A stretch of 64,000 nt of DNA, taken from positions 192,512 through 256,511 of the forward strand of contig CAJNDS010002214.1 of NCBI GenBank assembly GCA_905221605.1. The letters run 5' to 3'. Source of the DNA: Symbiodinium natans (taxonomy: Eukaryota > Sar > Dinophyceae > Suessiales > Symbiodiniaceae). Below, in pieces: positions 1-11,066 of the stretch; the stretch's first letter is position 1; each line of letters opens with the position of its first letter. The position numbers and the translations under genes were made by a program. Under the pieces are notes generated by a model. It saw only the letters and a list, made by a program, of their open reading frames with translations. It had not been told where the DNA came from and made no database searches.

Positions 1-935
1 GGTTGAACCTGTGATGCAGTGGATGAAGTTAGCAGTCGTTGCATCTGTGCGCTGCTATACCCCGGCCCGCCGCCTAGACCTGGGAAGTCTGGTAAGTTGC
101 TCAGGCCTGTGCTTATACTCGTGCTGGTTGTTGAGGTAGTAGTCCGAGGCTTCGAAACGGTCGAGGAAGCCGTCGAAGTTGATGTTTGCGCGGTTTGCAC
201 AGTTTGGGTGGTCTGGGTTGTGGTCTGAGTGGTTTGAGTGGTCTGGGTGGTGGTCTGAGTGGTTTGAGTGGTCTGGGTGGTGGTCTGAGTGGTCTGAGTG
301 GTCTGGGTGGTGGTCTGAGTGGTCTGAGAGGTCTGGGTGGTGGTCTGGGAGGTTGTCTGGGTGGTGGTCTGGGTGGTGCTCTGGGTGGTCTGGGTGGTGC
401 TGGTCGTCATGGAGACAGTGGAGAGTGTCGTGGAAACACCGGTCGAACTGGTGGAGGTTCGGGAAGTCGATGTGGTGGTAGTGGTCAACTCGGTATTGGA
501 TGTACTGGAGAATGTGCTTCGTGTGCTTGTATGGGTTGAGGTGGAGAACGTGGACGAAGTCGTCGATCTGCTTGTTGACGTGAATGTTGTGAAGGTGCTC
601 GAGGACATGGTGCTCCGGCTCGTCGTGACTGTCGTGGTCCGTGTGGATGTGCTGGTAAGCGTGGCTGATGCGGATGTGCTGGATGACTCTGTGCTGTAAG
701 TTGTCGTCTCCGTGCGAGTTGTGCTTTGTGTGGTGGTTGTAGTGCTGGTCGTTGTGGAAACGACGGTTGTTGAAGTGGCACTTGTTGTAGTAGCATTTGG
801 ATCCGTGGAACTTGTCGCTGTTTCAGAAGTAGTTGTCTCTGTTGTGGCGGTCATGGTGAGTGAGCTGGTGGTGTGAGAAGACAGCGTGCTAGTCGTTGTG
901 GTGGGGGCGATCTCCAGCTCCGCATAGTAGCCCAC
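1..935 (-). CDS. Ser/Thr-rich mucin-like exon, partial (runs off left edge)
   Basis: Read on the minus strand, one frame stays open from an acceptor at 936-937 (pyrimidine-rich, CTGCTTAG, then GTGGGC) to base 1. It begins GYYAELEIAP and is then almost pure Thr/Ser with interspersed Gln, Arg and Val. Between about 190 and 410 the DNA is a repeat encoding TTQ/TTTQ units (TQTTQTTTQ). Near the left edge composition becomes mixed (GLSNLPDFPGLGGGPGYSS). Such tracts are typical of heavily O-glycosylated extracellular or cell-wall proteins; that role is inference. No start or stop codon is inside the window. Plus-strand ORFs rich in Gly, Trp or Val over the same bases are shadows of the repeat. The upstream intron carries a degenerate telomere-like array. 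Confidence 0.7.
   Translation of the reverse strand, partial: MGYYAELEIAPTTTTSTLSSHTTSSLTMTATTETTTSETATSSTDPNATTTSATSTTVVSTTTSTTTTTQSTTRTETTTYSTESSSTSASATLTSTSTRTTTVTTSRSTMSSSTFTTFTSTSRSTTSSTFSTSTHTSTRSTFSSTSNTELTTTTTSTSRTSTSSTGVSTTLSTVSMTTSTTQTTQSTTQTTTQTTSQTTTQTSQTTQTTTQTTQTTQTTTQTTQTTQTTTQTTQTTQTTTQTTQTVQTAQTSTSTASSTVSKPRTTTSTTSTSISTGLSNLPDFPGLGGGPGYSSAQMQRLLTSSTASQVQ
190..410. repeat. Degenerate 12-27 bp tandem repeat inside the mucin-like exon
   Basis: Units of GGTGGTCTGAGTGG and variants are repeated with a period that is a multiple of three, so the minus-strand reading frame is kept. This favours the minus-strand Thr/Gln reading as the real one. Confidence 0.8.
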
Positions 936-973
936 CTAAGCAGAAGGCTAAAAGGCGTAGAGAGGCGGCTCTA

Positions 974-1022
974 CCCTTAGGGTTTAGGGTTCAGGGTTCA
1001 GGGTTTACGGTTTAGGGTTCGG
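974..1022. repeat. Interstitial telomere-like array (degenerate TTTAGGG)
   Basis: Five to six heptamer units, TTTAGGG, TTCAGGG and TTTACGG. It lies about 40 bases upstream (minus sense) of the acceptor of the mucin-like exon, so it is probably intronic. Confidence 0.8.
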
Positions 1023-1990
1023 GGGGCCAACCTTTTTGCTAAAGTCAGTGTTGATCACAGGCTGAGATAGGCTGAGCACATGGTCACTGGGCGATCCACC
1101 GACAAGTAGTATGGCACTGCCAGCCCTTCAGCCGCAGGCCTCACGATGGGCCACAGACGAAGCGCAAGAGTCTATCGTAGCAACATGGCTACTGGCACCT
1201 AGGAGACCCCCCTCAGTCTGATCTGCATCAACTTCTTGGGTGGCCGATGAAAGAAACGTATTGCATGCATTTATTGCATGCATTGGCTTCAGACAGGAGG
1301 AGCACTGCACTAAGCTTGTAGGGCCGAAGATACGACTTACAGCGGCCAATCTGGAAGGCCATGCGCTTAGCCCACGCTTGGGAGAGCCTTTGCCTAATCA
1401 TTCTGCTGCTGCTGGTAGACGCCTCAAGACCGGAGAGAAGAAGCAATGGGCGAGCGACTTAAGGTCAGGGCGCAAGAGTTTCGACTCCTCCCGAACCGTC
1501 CAGTTTGGCCCGATGAAGCCTGAGCACAAGACGCTGACACGATCTGAAGGCTGTTGAAGCTACAACCACCAGGCTACCTCCTTGAGCCTTGAGCCTGTGA
1601 GCCTTTGAGCCATGGGTCGCTGATGCAAGCATAAGATGCCACGCACAAAAGCTACTTGCCTTGCACTGGGGTCCCCACATCTGCGTTCCCTCGGACACCC
1701 AGTAGAGCATCCCAGCTCCATCACTGGGCGCAAGCGCGAATCAAAGCGGGGAGGCATGTTGCAGGAGTTTAGAAGGCTGCATGCAACATCGACAGTCGGA
1801 CTTGGCATGCCGGCAGACTGCACAGGTGCAAAATCATGCACGTCCGCAGTCAACTCCACACTTTTGGAACACGTCCGACACTGAGGCATCCCAGCACAGG
1901 GCCTACAGCGACGCCCTTGGGCTTCTTTTTGGAGCAACGGGTGAAACAAAGCGCCGCGAAGTGGAAGGCTTCCTTGGTGTCAAGAGGCAG
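1023..1990. other. Stretch without a supported gene; tandem GGCTCAAG motif
   Basis: No frame here has convincing coding character. The only notable feature is a minus-strand run of GGCTCAAA, GGCTCACA, GGCTCAAG, GCTCAAG at 1581-1614, resembling stacked 3' ends of the dinoflagellate spliced leader (see findings). Confidence 0.4.
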
Positions 1991-1994
1991 CATG

Positions 1995-2201
1995 TCAGCT
2001 CCAAGACATGGCAAGACCCCTCAGCTCCCTCGTCTCATCTGGGGGCCTCCGAGAGTAGGGGGCACCCTTTTCGGGGATCCCTTTCTAAGGGGATTCTGTT
2101 TGTGGGGAATTTTTTGGGAAATACCCCATCTGGTGGGCTCCCGAGGCTCCACCAGGGAGGCCAGGTCAGCTTCCGCTGGAAAGCGCCACGACGCCAATAA
2201 C
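1995..2201 (-). CDS. Terminal exons of an unrecognised gene, split by a MITE-sized intron
   Basis: Minus strand. Exon 2131-2201 follows an acceptor ending CCCCCAG (2202-2204) and reads LLASWRFPAEADLASLVEPR. A probable GA donor (GATGGGGTAT, 2121-2130) starts a 92-base intron that ends GGCCCCCAG at 2039. The last exon starts at 2038 and, in phase, reads NETRELRGLAMSWS before TGA. The frame stays open across the proposed junction. I do not recognise the protein. The 5' part probably lies beyond 2311, behind another MITE copy. Confidence 0.45.
2039..2130 (-). mobile_element. MITE family B copy, coterminous with an intron
   Basis: A copy of the roughly 100-bp family with G-rich/C-rich inverted termini (GG-CCTCCGAGAGTAGGGGGC at one end, AATTTTTTGGGAAATACCCC at the other). 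Its ends coincide with the proposed GA donor and CCCCCAG acceptor, as expected for an introner. Confidence 0.6.
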
Positions 2202-2311
2202 CTGGGGGTTCACGAACGTAGGGGGGGGGACCCCTGATATTAGACCCCCAAAGACTAGGATTCCCTTTTCATAGGGAACCCAATATGGTAACCCCTAATT
2301 TCGGAAACCAC
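2202..2311 (-). mobile_element. MITE family B copy supplying a 3' splice site
   Basis: Inverted termini GGGTTCACGAACGTAGGGGG and ACCCCTAATTTCGGAAACC. Its minus-strand right end, AACCCCCAG, forms the acceptor of exon 2131-2201. Confidence 0.65.
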
Positions 2312-2499
2312 CACTTGTGAACTGCACGTGGGACGTGGGCCACGGTGCCCGCACACGAGTAAGACAGGCCAGTTTTCTTGCCGGGGCACTACCCCGGAAA
2401 GCACCGCAGTGGACAGCAGGCAGATTCCTGCACGCCAGCTGCATCCCAATCCCAAGAATAATCTCACAGTCTTGTCACTTAGTAACTTAGTGTCATCAC

Positions 2500-4030
2500 A
2501 GCCGCCAGTGCCAAGTCATGGAGACCATGGGACATGAAACGCCAACGAGTTGGTAAGCTTGTAGCTGCAAGGGGTCAACGAGCTCCTGTGGACCATCTCG
2601 CCGGAAATAAGCCACACACCCAAACCCTTGGTCATGCAACTCTCGGAGATGAAACGCAAGGTCATGAGTGCACGGCTGCACAGGCCCTAGAAAACATACA
2701 CTGATTCGCCAAGCATCATCACTGCCAGCAACCACCTTAGTGACGAAGGTCTTTCAATGCATTTTAACCTCTCCGAGTGCAGCAAGCATCTCACAGTGAC
2801 ATCAAGCCGCCAAAAGCAGCCCCAACAAGGGATGCCAAGGAAGCGCATCTCGTCAAGACATGCCGCTACGAAGCAGTGGCCTTGGATGTTGGGACAGCTT
2901 GAGCATACCTGCAATGCATATGCACACAGGTGCATGCATATGCATACTGGTCCTTTGACTGCGGTCATGATGCAGTTGTTGAAGGGATGACAACTCAAAT
3001 CCCGATACTTCTCAATGGCTCGTGCGATCCCCTCGTCGCATGTGCCCCTGGCATAGGAGAGATGGCGAGAAACTGTAAGACAGTCTTTGATGGCGCTCTA
3101 ATAATCCTAACAAGCAAGGCAACTGGAAATTACTCAGTGCCTCCACACGAACCTCCGGGGCAATGGCACGTAGCGAATGATGGGCCCAAAGGCTAGCCTG
3201 TGCTCAAAGATGATATCATCTTGAAAGATGGATTTCCACAGTAATCATTAAAACAAAACGCCGAACAGGCTCGTCAGCCACACAAGCAAGTTGAGCTGCA
3301 GCAGGGTAGCTGCCCGTGATTCTTGTCCGCGCCGGTTCCGACAAACTCGAAAACCTGAAAGAGCACACACACGCACACCATATCAGATCTTTGGCCTCAC
3401 TTACATTCACCTGCCAAACCGACAAGATAATACATCAGAGCCTCGCCACGGGAGTTGGTAATACCCATGTGACCCACCAGTCCTGCGGAATAGCCGGGAG
3501 ATACCGCTCAAAGTATTCAATCGATTCTCTGCAAGGGCGTTTTGAATTTTGAAAGCCATGAATTCGCCGCGACCTGTGCATCAGAGGCTCCTTTAGGGAC
3601 CCCCAGGAAGCCTTCTCTTTTTTTGGTTCAAAAAAACCAACCTTCCTTGGGACCCCCTTTGGCATTTACAAGCTGCAATTGAGAAAATTCGCCTCGGGCT
3701 CGGCAGTTTGGCGTCAGAGGTTCCTCATGACAGGGACCCCATCGTTGTGGACACGCGCTGGGCATAGGCACGGGCACGAAGGTGCTCCGACCTTGTGTTT
3801 GGTCATTCTGGGGGGCGCGCGGCTCCCCCCCGCCAACACCACACGCCCTAACCCTAAACCCGACAACCCTAAACCCTAAATAACCCTAAATCCGAACCCT
3901 AAACCCTAAACCCTCAAAGCCTCCGTGCGCCGGACGGGCCGAGGCGGGCGACAAACACAACGGTCCAACATCAAAGAGCTCCTGCCGTACACTGCGTGCA
4001 TCCCGGCAGCCACGTCCAAACCTCAAAGCC
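2500..4030. other. Mostly noncoding; hairpin and telomere-like DNA
   Basis: No convincing exons. At 3594-3661 lies a short inverted structure: GGGACCCCCAGGAAG against CTTCCTTGGGACCCC, with an inner TTGGTTC-AAAAAAACCAA hairpin, resembling a small MITE. A degenerate CCCTAAA run lies at 3842-3912. Confidence 0.4.
3842..3912. repeat. Interstitial telomere-like array (CCCTAAA)
   Basis: About eight imperfect CCCTAAA/CCCTAAC/CCCGACA heptamers. Confidence 0.75.
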
Positions 4031-4037
4031 AGACCCC

Positions 4038-4086
4038 TTAGGGTTTAGGGTTTAGGGTTTAGGGTTTAGGGTTTAGGGTGTAGGGT
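4038..4086. repeat. Interstitial telomere-like array (TTTAGGG)
   Basis: Six near-perfect TTTAGGG units followed by GTGTAGGG. It directly abuts the MITE-like element at 4090. Confidence 0.9.
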
Positions 4087-4089
4087 TTG

Positions 4090-4185
4090 GGGGAGGATCC
4101 AAAAATAGATCCCCTTAAGGGTTCCTAAAATGGCCCAGTAGTAGTATAGGGTACTATTTGGGGGTTCTATTTGGATCCTTCAGGG
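4090..4185. mobile_element. MITE-like element (family C)
   Basis: Inverted termini GAGGATCCAAAAATAGATCC and GGTTCTATTTGGATCCTTC enclose about 60 bp. The size is that of families A and B, but the termini are distinct. Confidence 0.5.
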
Positions 4186-4257
4186 GTCTGGGAAGCTCTC
4201 AAAGCTCTGAAAGCTCTAATAGCAGCGTGCTCTGCAAGAGGGAGGCACTGCAGATGC

Positions 4258-4512
4258 TCAGATGTCGACAATACTCTCCGGGTAGATACCCTGAGAGGAG
4301 TCGAACTTCACGGCATCAGAATCAGCACTCCTGCTCCGGATGGCTTGTGAATGACAATCATTTGAGCAGCATGCGACTGCAGGTTTTAGGTGCTCAACTG
4401 ACTGAATATGGGTATCCAAGTCTGAACTGTCCCCAAACTCAGTGCCAAGGGCCTCTCGCCAGCGCTGTCCATGTTCTGCGACGTCGGCGCCATCTCCTCT
4501 CTTGATTTGCAA
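4258..4512 (-). CDS. Exon candidate, unrecognised
   Basis: The minus-strand frame has amino-acid composition typical of a real exon (GDGADVAEHGQRWREALGTE, then SSDLDTHIQSVEHLKPAV). The family is not recognised. Upstream DNA (CAAATCAAG) could be an acceptor. Everything beyond the composition argument is uncertain. Confidence 0.3.
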   Translation of the reverse strand: MQIKRGDGADVAEHGQRWREALGTEFGDSSDLDTHIQSVEHLKPAVACCSNDCHSQAIRSRSADSDAVKFDSSQGIYPESIVDI

Positions 4513-4519
4513 CGGAAGT

Positions 4520-6800
4520 GAAGTACCGCACTAAGCGAGCAAGCTTGTCAGCACAGTCGGCCTCATCGCTGCTCATGTCCCTACCCCCTCTGCTACCAAT
4601 CTGCATGACTTGTGGACGAAGCTGAAGCTGAAGCGGCTGTTTTTCAGGCTAAGTCATGGGACGTGTAATACGTCTGATGGTCCGACTGAACCGTTTTGTT
4701 TCGAACAGTTTTGCTTCTGCTGCCAGCACCATGGTTTCGCTGCTTTAAACCGTTGAGACGTTTCGTATGGGAAGTGCTGGAATTTTCTAAGCTGCTGGTT
4801 TTTCAGATCGACAGCCCATGGCTTAGGCGGCTGCGGGGAGGACCAAAGGACAAGCGCGGCTTGAACGGTGTCCGCGTGTACACACTCGCACCTACTCCCG
4901 GATCCCTCAATCTGCTCGTAAGATGCCGACTCGATGGTAAGTCCCATTGGCTTGTTCAAACCTGAGCAAGCCCAATCAGACCAACAGAACACACGAACAG
5001 CACGCCAGTCTGGGGCTCCAGGCCAGACAGGAAAGTCTCTGGGTCCTGGCCAATGTAGCCTATGTCCCAACCTGAGCTGGAATGTGGGGTGGCTTGATGT
5101 GTTACGACATATTCGGATGTGTCTATGATCTTCACTTCACACCCACCAATGGCCGTTGGCCAGCGGAAATGAATTGAAGTGAGTGTTTCAACTCTTCCTT
5201 CCTCTAACACTAGCATTCTTCACGCTTCGCCCAAAAGAACGCAGATCATGCAAACTGCCCGAACAGGCACTACATTGCGATGCACTTATGGCTCGAACGC
5301 TGGATCTTGTTGTCAGACCGGCTCGACCAGTACAGCCTGGTCAAGTGCATCTGCTCAGTTCATTGAGGGTTCTTTCGGGCATTTTTGCTTAAAGCACAAC
5401 AGAATATTGTATGGTATCGGTTTAGAGTATTAAAGGGCCTTGCAGAGCCTCAGAGCGCGGCACCTGACCCATTCAACCTCATTGAATTGCTGCATTTTGG
5501 GCAAGGAGCTGCGCGTTGGTCGTATCCACAACAAGCCCGTATGGAGAATATGTAGTGGCCACCTGCAACAGACAAAACTGCTGCCAAATGAATGAATCAA
5601 GACTTGCTTATTGATGCAGTTTTGTTGGGGCTTGGAGACTCCTATCTGCTGACAAACCCACAATGCAATATTCTCTCCACCCGCTCCCACCCACACTGGC
5701 ACACCGTCGACACTTGACTGGGCCGTGGCGCCTGGTATTTGTCTTGCGAAAGATCAATGTCACGACCATACACCTTTGCCAGTCATGAATCAACAAATCT
5801 GCAGAACTAACGAAGGTGAATCTTGACGGCTCAAAAAGGAAAGGGGAGGCCACGTCAGCTGAGAATCCTCTCTATTCGTGTCTTCGCTTGCGTCAAGCAA
5901 GAACTTGTTCTGACAACTGACACCCAGGTCCTCGTCGGACTGGTAAAGCGTCGAGCATAGGTGGGCACACTCATATCAGCACCGGTGCTAAGATGAGTTT
6001 AACTCGGGCCTTGCGCGAAGCCTTGCACAAATAAACACACTGCATCAAGGGTAGACACCCTCATCCTTGCCCTGGAAGCCCTGTCAAGGTTGCTCTCAAT
6101 CTGGCTTCACTTCCCGTCATACACACTGCTTTTGCTTGATGTTTGCTATTGGTGTGGCTCGGTGAAAGGAGCATTGGTCTTTTGAAGGCGAAGTCCGAGC
6201 TTCCTCTTGCGAGAGTTGCGCCGTTTGCGCTGGAGTGCGAGGGGGTGCTAGCCTGTCACTATCACGTCATCGAGCTTTCTCATCTCCACAGCCCTTCAGG
6301 CATAGGCTTCGGACTAGGAAGGCCTCTTTTGGCTCTTGGGCTGAAATTCGTGCTTCTCAAGACAGGGTTGCTGCACTTGCTGATGCAGGGCCCGCTGCAA
6401 CTTCTGCTGCACTCTTCGTCCGGTTTCCCTTTATTCGGAAACCCAATTTGGTCTTCTCGTCTCAGATTTTCGACTCCGGCTGGGCGGGGTTCATGCCGCC
6501 GTAAGGAAGCGTGATATCTTCTGCTGGTCATGGCTCGACGGGCCCTAGCGTCTTCCAGTGCAGCGCCCTGCCATCCTGCAGGATACGGCTAGCAAATGCG
6601 CTAGCACACGCGAGTCTCGAGCCCAAGCATTCCTAAGTACACCTTTGCCAGCATGAACGAGACTAGAAGGCCTCCAAACTTGAGGCACCGACGATTCCCA
6701 GGTCAAAACTGAGGAAGAAAACCTGATCACAGGAGAGTGCACTTGCCGATTGCTTCTCCTGAAAGCGACTGTAGTCATGCCGACGACGGCATTGACGACG
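4520..6800. other. No supported gene
   Basis: Only short ORFs on both strands, none with recognisable motifs. I see no repeats apart from simple sequence. Confidence 0.4.
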
Positions 6801-6816
6801 ACTCAGCTGGACGTGC

Positions 6817-7059
6817 ATGTCAAGCCTGGCCGCCGTCCACGTCAACAGCGACACCACTGGGTTCTTCGACGTTGTCTGCGACATCTTCGATTGGCCTGTG
6901 CACGCTGCGCCAGGTGTGCTACTCAGACGCAGATGTGAGAACTCGCTCTGCAAAAACGAGGTTCGTCCGGTGTGGAAACTCGGACATCTACTGAGGTCGG
7001 CACCCGCCATCCAAAGGCTTTCGCTGAATCTGCCAAACGCAGTTGAAGCCAGAGCAACA
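6817..7059 (+). CDS. Exon candidate ending in a canonical GTAAGT donor
   Basis: The plus-strand frame reads AAVHVNSDTTGFFDVVCDIF and continues DWPVHAAPGVLLRRRCENSL before NAVEARAT, then a perfect donor CAG|GTAAGT at 7060. The acceptor side is uncertain (a TCAAG lies near 6811). The family is not recognised. This and 8990-9373 are among the few plus-strand exon candidates in the window. Confidence 0.4.
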
Positions 7060-7099
7060 GGTAAGTCTAGTGATGTGCCATTCGTGGAACCATGAAACA

Positions 7100-8450
7100 A
7101 AGTAGGCCGACGGAGCCTTTCCCGTTGTCTGGTCGGCCCAATACAGAACTCGGTTCGTCTCGTCCAACCTCATGGGGTTCGAGAAGCGGAAAGCCAAAAC
7201 ACATCAAAACCGTTCGAGTATAATCCCTTCCCCTAATATTCAACCCCCCTACCCCCCCCCACCCATATACTCTGAGATACCTTTTTGGGGGGCACCAAGT
7301 GCCAACGCATCTGCAAGTGGTCAGGCTCCTGCGCAAGGCCCATGGGAGACCGGAGTCCTGACAAGAATTAGCATGCGGAAGCCCGACCTCATCATTCAAG
7401 ACAGCTGGTTCACTCTTGTTACCTAAGGTCCTAAGGTCTCCCTGCTTCAGACGATGATTAAGTAACATGAGCTTACCAAGTAGCAGCTATTGATTTCGCG
7501 ACGAGCGATCCCATGCAGAAGCGGCCTTCGGACGCATTCACCCAGTCCTGATCCAGCAGAGACATGAAGAGAAGGCAGAGACTGGCCCGTGGGCCTCCCT
7601 ACCCAAAAGCGGGTGTGCAAGCTGTGGGCCACAGAAGCACTCCTCGACAGCACCACTGTCATCTGGAAGCCAGGCACGCTGAATCGCCTGCTGCGCCGAC
7701 CAGTAGATCCTGCCAGGACAATGCCGGACGACTGCTGCTGTGCGCTCGGAATCAGCTTCCAGGCGGGCGGCTTGCATTCCAGAACCGACATCGTACATGC
7801 AGTTTGTGCCCGCTGCTCGCCACAACATGGTTGTAATGGGGCCGGGTTCGCGTCGCGGTCGGCTTGTCCACAACAACTCCGTATGGGTTGACCAGCCCAC
7901 TGCGATAAATCCTCGGCATCATATAGGCACGCGTGCAAAGTTTGGAGGAGAAAACCGTGTCTTGAAACGGTCATGAGCCATGACTTGCATTGCAAAGCCT
8001 TACATACCCTCCACGGTTCCACTTGTCACCACGTACCGCCAGCGCTGTTAAGCTGTCAAGGTGGCCCCATGCAGTTGCACGTTTGCTTCCTGCCTCTCAG
8101 AATGTCTTGGCCCCTGGCTCCAAGTCGGACCCATTCAAAGTGGATCGCATGATTGCGTCGTCTGCAGGAACAGACCAGTATACTTTCATGTTCTCTTCAT
8201 CCTCATCCTTGGCAGCGACATACCGACATGAGTGCTAGACTCAGGGTGAGGTATGGCCAAGGCATCTGCTTGCTGCCGCGACTGCCAGGTGAGAAGAAAG
8301 AGGAGCAGGAGCTGGGTCCTTGGTGCAGCCCCACAGATGAAAAAAAAAGAGCCCATGCAATTGCAATCCGAAAGTGTACGAGTTGAGAACATGCCGCATG
8401 CGGTTGAAACCTCGCCCCATGCTTGGCTGCCGACACCGCATGACCTGAGG
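7100..8450. other. No supported gene; C-rich tract
   Basis: A C-rich tract with CCCCTAATATTCAACCCCCC and GATACCTTTTTGGGGGG at 7228-7300 resembles a decayed family B MITE. Overlapping ORFs on both strands at 7450-8020 have no recognisable motif. Confidence 0.35.
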
Positions 8451-8459
8451 ACCAGCAGA

Positions 8460-8600
8460 CTCTGATAGTCTTTCACGGCATAAATGCTGGGCTTACCCTG
8501 CACCGCCCTGCAATACAAATACCAACCGTCTTCTTGCAAAATGACATGTTCGCGAAGCAGTCCAAGTCCAGTGAAGCCAGGAAGCCTTGAGCACTTCTTG
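8460..8600 (-). CDS. Exon candidate, unrecognised
   Basis: Within a longer minus-strand ORF, the segment GFTGLGLLREHVILQEDGWY, then LYCRAVQGKPSIYAVKDYQS, looks like coding sequence while its flanks do not. The splice boundaries are not resolved and the family is not recognised. Confidence 0.3.
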
Positions 8601-9014
8601 GCATCCAACTGCTTTGTCGGCCTTGTCACCCGCCACAAAGGCAAGAAGTGAACAGAAAGGCTGTTTCCGAACGACGCTCGGGCTTTAGCGAAGGTATGCA
8701 ACGACCAAATGCTGTGAAGAGCGCACTTTGGTGACGGCTGCTCTGAGTTGATCTCTGAGTTTTCTCTGAGCCCCTTGCGTATCCACACGTGGCCGGCCAG
8801 CGTGCAGCCACCGAGTCTTACACTCGTTGTCTAGCGAGTCGAAGCAAGCAGCTAACGTATGCAATGTACCATGGTAGGTATCTTCGGCTCTGAATCTATG
8901 GTGAGTGCTCCGTTCTGAGGGAACTTGGAAGCTGCCTTACAGGTGAAGGGTGCTGGGTCTTGTGTAGATCATTAACTCTAGACATCGCTCACATGTGTTT
9001 TCCGACTCTTCTAG

Positions 9015-9373
9015 GTACCAATGCTGCTCCTCAGGTCGTCTGTGCTGGGCGACGGGACTTCACCTGGGGCGATCGGGAATGCAGCCCCCATAACGTCTAC
9101 AATCGGAAACTGGCCGGGACTTTCGGGTTACCAACCTCATTGGTAAGTTTCTGCCGCCGAGGTCCTATGGGAGATGCATTGTGCGTGCGTGGCTCTGTCC
9201 CCTTTACGCTTGCAGGGAAACTGCCTGGCAAGAGGTGTTGTCCTGCCTCCCGGGTCTACGCATGTGCTTCTCAAGAGGGGTGGTCTGTTGGCACCGTGCT
9301 GGCACAGTGTCGTGAGCTCTCAATACTAGTAAGGCCAGACTATCTCGTTCGTTTTGCATTGTTTTGCTCATAA
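9015..9373 (+). CDS. Two-exon candidate with GT-AG intron
   Basis: An acceptor CTTCTAG lies at about 9014. The exon reads GTNAAPQVVCAGRRDFTWGD, then RECSPHNVYNRKLAGTFGLP, and ends at a perfect GTAAGT donor at 9143. The intron ends CGCTTGCAG at about 9215, and the next exon begins GKLPGKRCCPASRVYACASQ. This is one of the few canonical GT-AG introns in the window. The protein is not recognised. Confidence 0.4.
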
Positions 9374-9820
9374 CGAATCTGAGGCACAGCCTTCGAACTT
9401 CGAACCCTCCAAAGACTCAGTCCAGCACATGTTAAACCCTGAAACAAGCAACAAATAGCGACAGTTTCCTTTCCTTTGGCCTGGTTGAGGAGGAATCGGG
9501 TCTCCGCTGAGCATTCTGCATGGGAACGCTTCTCATTTGCCTGGTGTGGCGAGGCCCTGAGAACCGCGCCCGCACCAGCCCATCTCCGTTAGCAGAAAAA
9601 CATCTCTCCTGAGCTCAAGTTCCTACAGCCACGTGTCCGGCTGCACAAGCCATCACAAGGCCACGATGCGAGTGCAGGTAGGTTCCGGGCTTGCCGGGCC
9701 GTGACAGCCCCGCAAGAAAAAAAAGCTCGGGCCAAGAAGCGGATGCAGCGCCGACATGAAACGGGCAAAGGTTCTGCTAACGAAAAGGCGCCCCTAAATC
9801 CAACAGCAAGCATCTGGGCT

Positions 9821-11066
9821 TTAAATGTTGGTGATAAATTGGTGTGAAGATGCATTGGGGGGCACTGTCCTGGACACTCCAATCGCTACCTCCGGGGACC
9901 AGGAGTCCGATTCGCAACGCCGTTGCCTGATGCCAAGAAAGCATTCCATCGGCAACTGGTTGTACTTGAGCAGGGCAGCGGCTTTCTTTGCCTCGTCGGT
10001 CGCCTTGAGGTGGCCCTCCATGATCTCCTTTCTGTACACGGTCCTGCCCATGCCAGCGCATCCGCTACCGTCTAAAGCCTGTTCACAGCCATTCACAGCC
10101 CATCTGCACCACAAACAGAAAATTGCAGCTTGCAGATCGCACATAGATGTCCTGACTCCAGGAAACGAGGGCGAGTCCATCTCCTGATGTGGCAGGATGC
10201 ACTTAGACCCCCATGGCTGCGCAGGGCGCACTCGTCCGCGCGTCTAAGGAGGCCCCTTCCCGGCTTCCCCACATCTCCTTTTAGGGCTTAAGGCTTGGTC
10301 AGCAAAGGTCTCCTTTTGGAGTTTCAGGCTTCTGCATTTGGGGCTTAGGGTTGGGGTTCCCGCCCTTTTGGGGCCTTGGCCGTCCCTCCTTTTGGGGCTC
10401 CAACATCTCCTTTCAGGCTCTAGATCGGAGAGAGGGAAAAGGAGAGAGAGAGAGAGAAATAATGAAAAAAAACACAAATAAACAACAGACCCCCAGACCC
10501 AGCTATCAAGGAGTCTCTTAGCTTTGCGCTCTCGACCGTGTGTGAAGACCTCGCAGAGTTTCCCCGCCACGGCGCACCCCGCGAGCCCGGACACAATCCC
10601 CGCGTGCACTGTCGACACAAACACCGCGTGCGCCTTGAACCCGGCGCCCCTCTGCAATACAGCGCATTATCTAACGTCTAAACTTCAGCGTGCCAAGAGC
10701 TCTGGACCAATTCGCCCATGCCTCCTCGTAGACTTCAGTGTCTTCGAAGGCGAAGTTGGCTGCCCGCGCAGTCACCCCGAGAAGATCCTCGAAGTTTAAA
10801 CTGCAATCTTCACTCTTTCGTTCGGAGCTTCTCTGCTGGTAGAGACCCGATAAGGTAGGAAACAGCCTTCCGCAAGAAGAGATCCGACAGCATGCATGGG
10901 AGTCCTTCAAGATCCGGAATGCCGTCTCCTGGCACTCCCAATGAGCTAGTGGCAAACTTTCGCCCACCACGGACAAAACTGAAAGACAAAACTGACATAG
11001 GCAGAGAACTTGCACTTGCGCTGTTGCCTGTCCATTCTCATAAGGGAACTTCTTCGTTCCCGGCAA
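9821..11066 (-). CDS. Multi-exon gene candidate, unrecognised
   Basis: Minus-strand segments with strong coding character follow one another. About 10810-10960 reads GVPGDGIPDLEGLPCMLSDL, then FLRKAVSYLIGSLPAEKL. About 10680-10790 reads FEDLLGVTARAANFAFEDTE, then VYEEAWANWSRALGTL. About 10495-10657 reads FKAHAVFVSTVHAGIVSGLA, then GCAVAGKLCEVFTHGRERKA. An acceptor TGTGAACAG at about 10079 precedes 9870-10078, which reads ALDGSGCAGMGRTVYRKEIM, then EGHLKATDEAKKAAALLKYN. The third segment has a hydrophobic helix. Exact junctions are not fixed, and I do not recognise the family. Confidence 0.45.
10420..10480. repeat. Purine-rich simple sequence (GAGA tract)
   Basis: GAGAGGGAAAAGGAGAGAGAGAG and A-rich flank, intronic by position. 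Confidence 0.7.

Noticed and set aside
179-699. Plus-strand Gly/Trp/Val-rich ORFs
   Set aside because: They are shadows of a tandem repeat whose minus-strand reading (Thr/Ser/Gln) runs open for over 900 bases with mucin-like composition.
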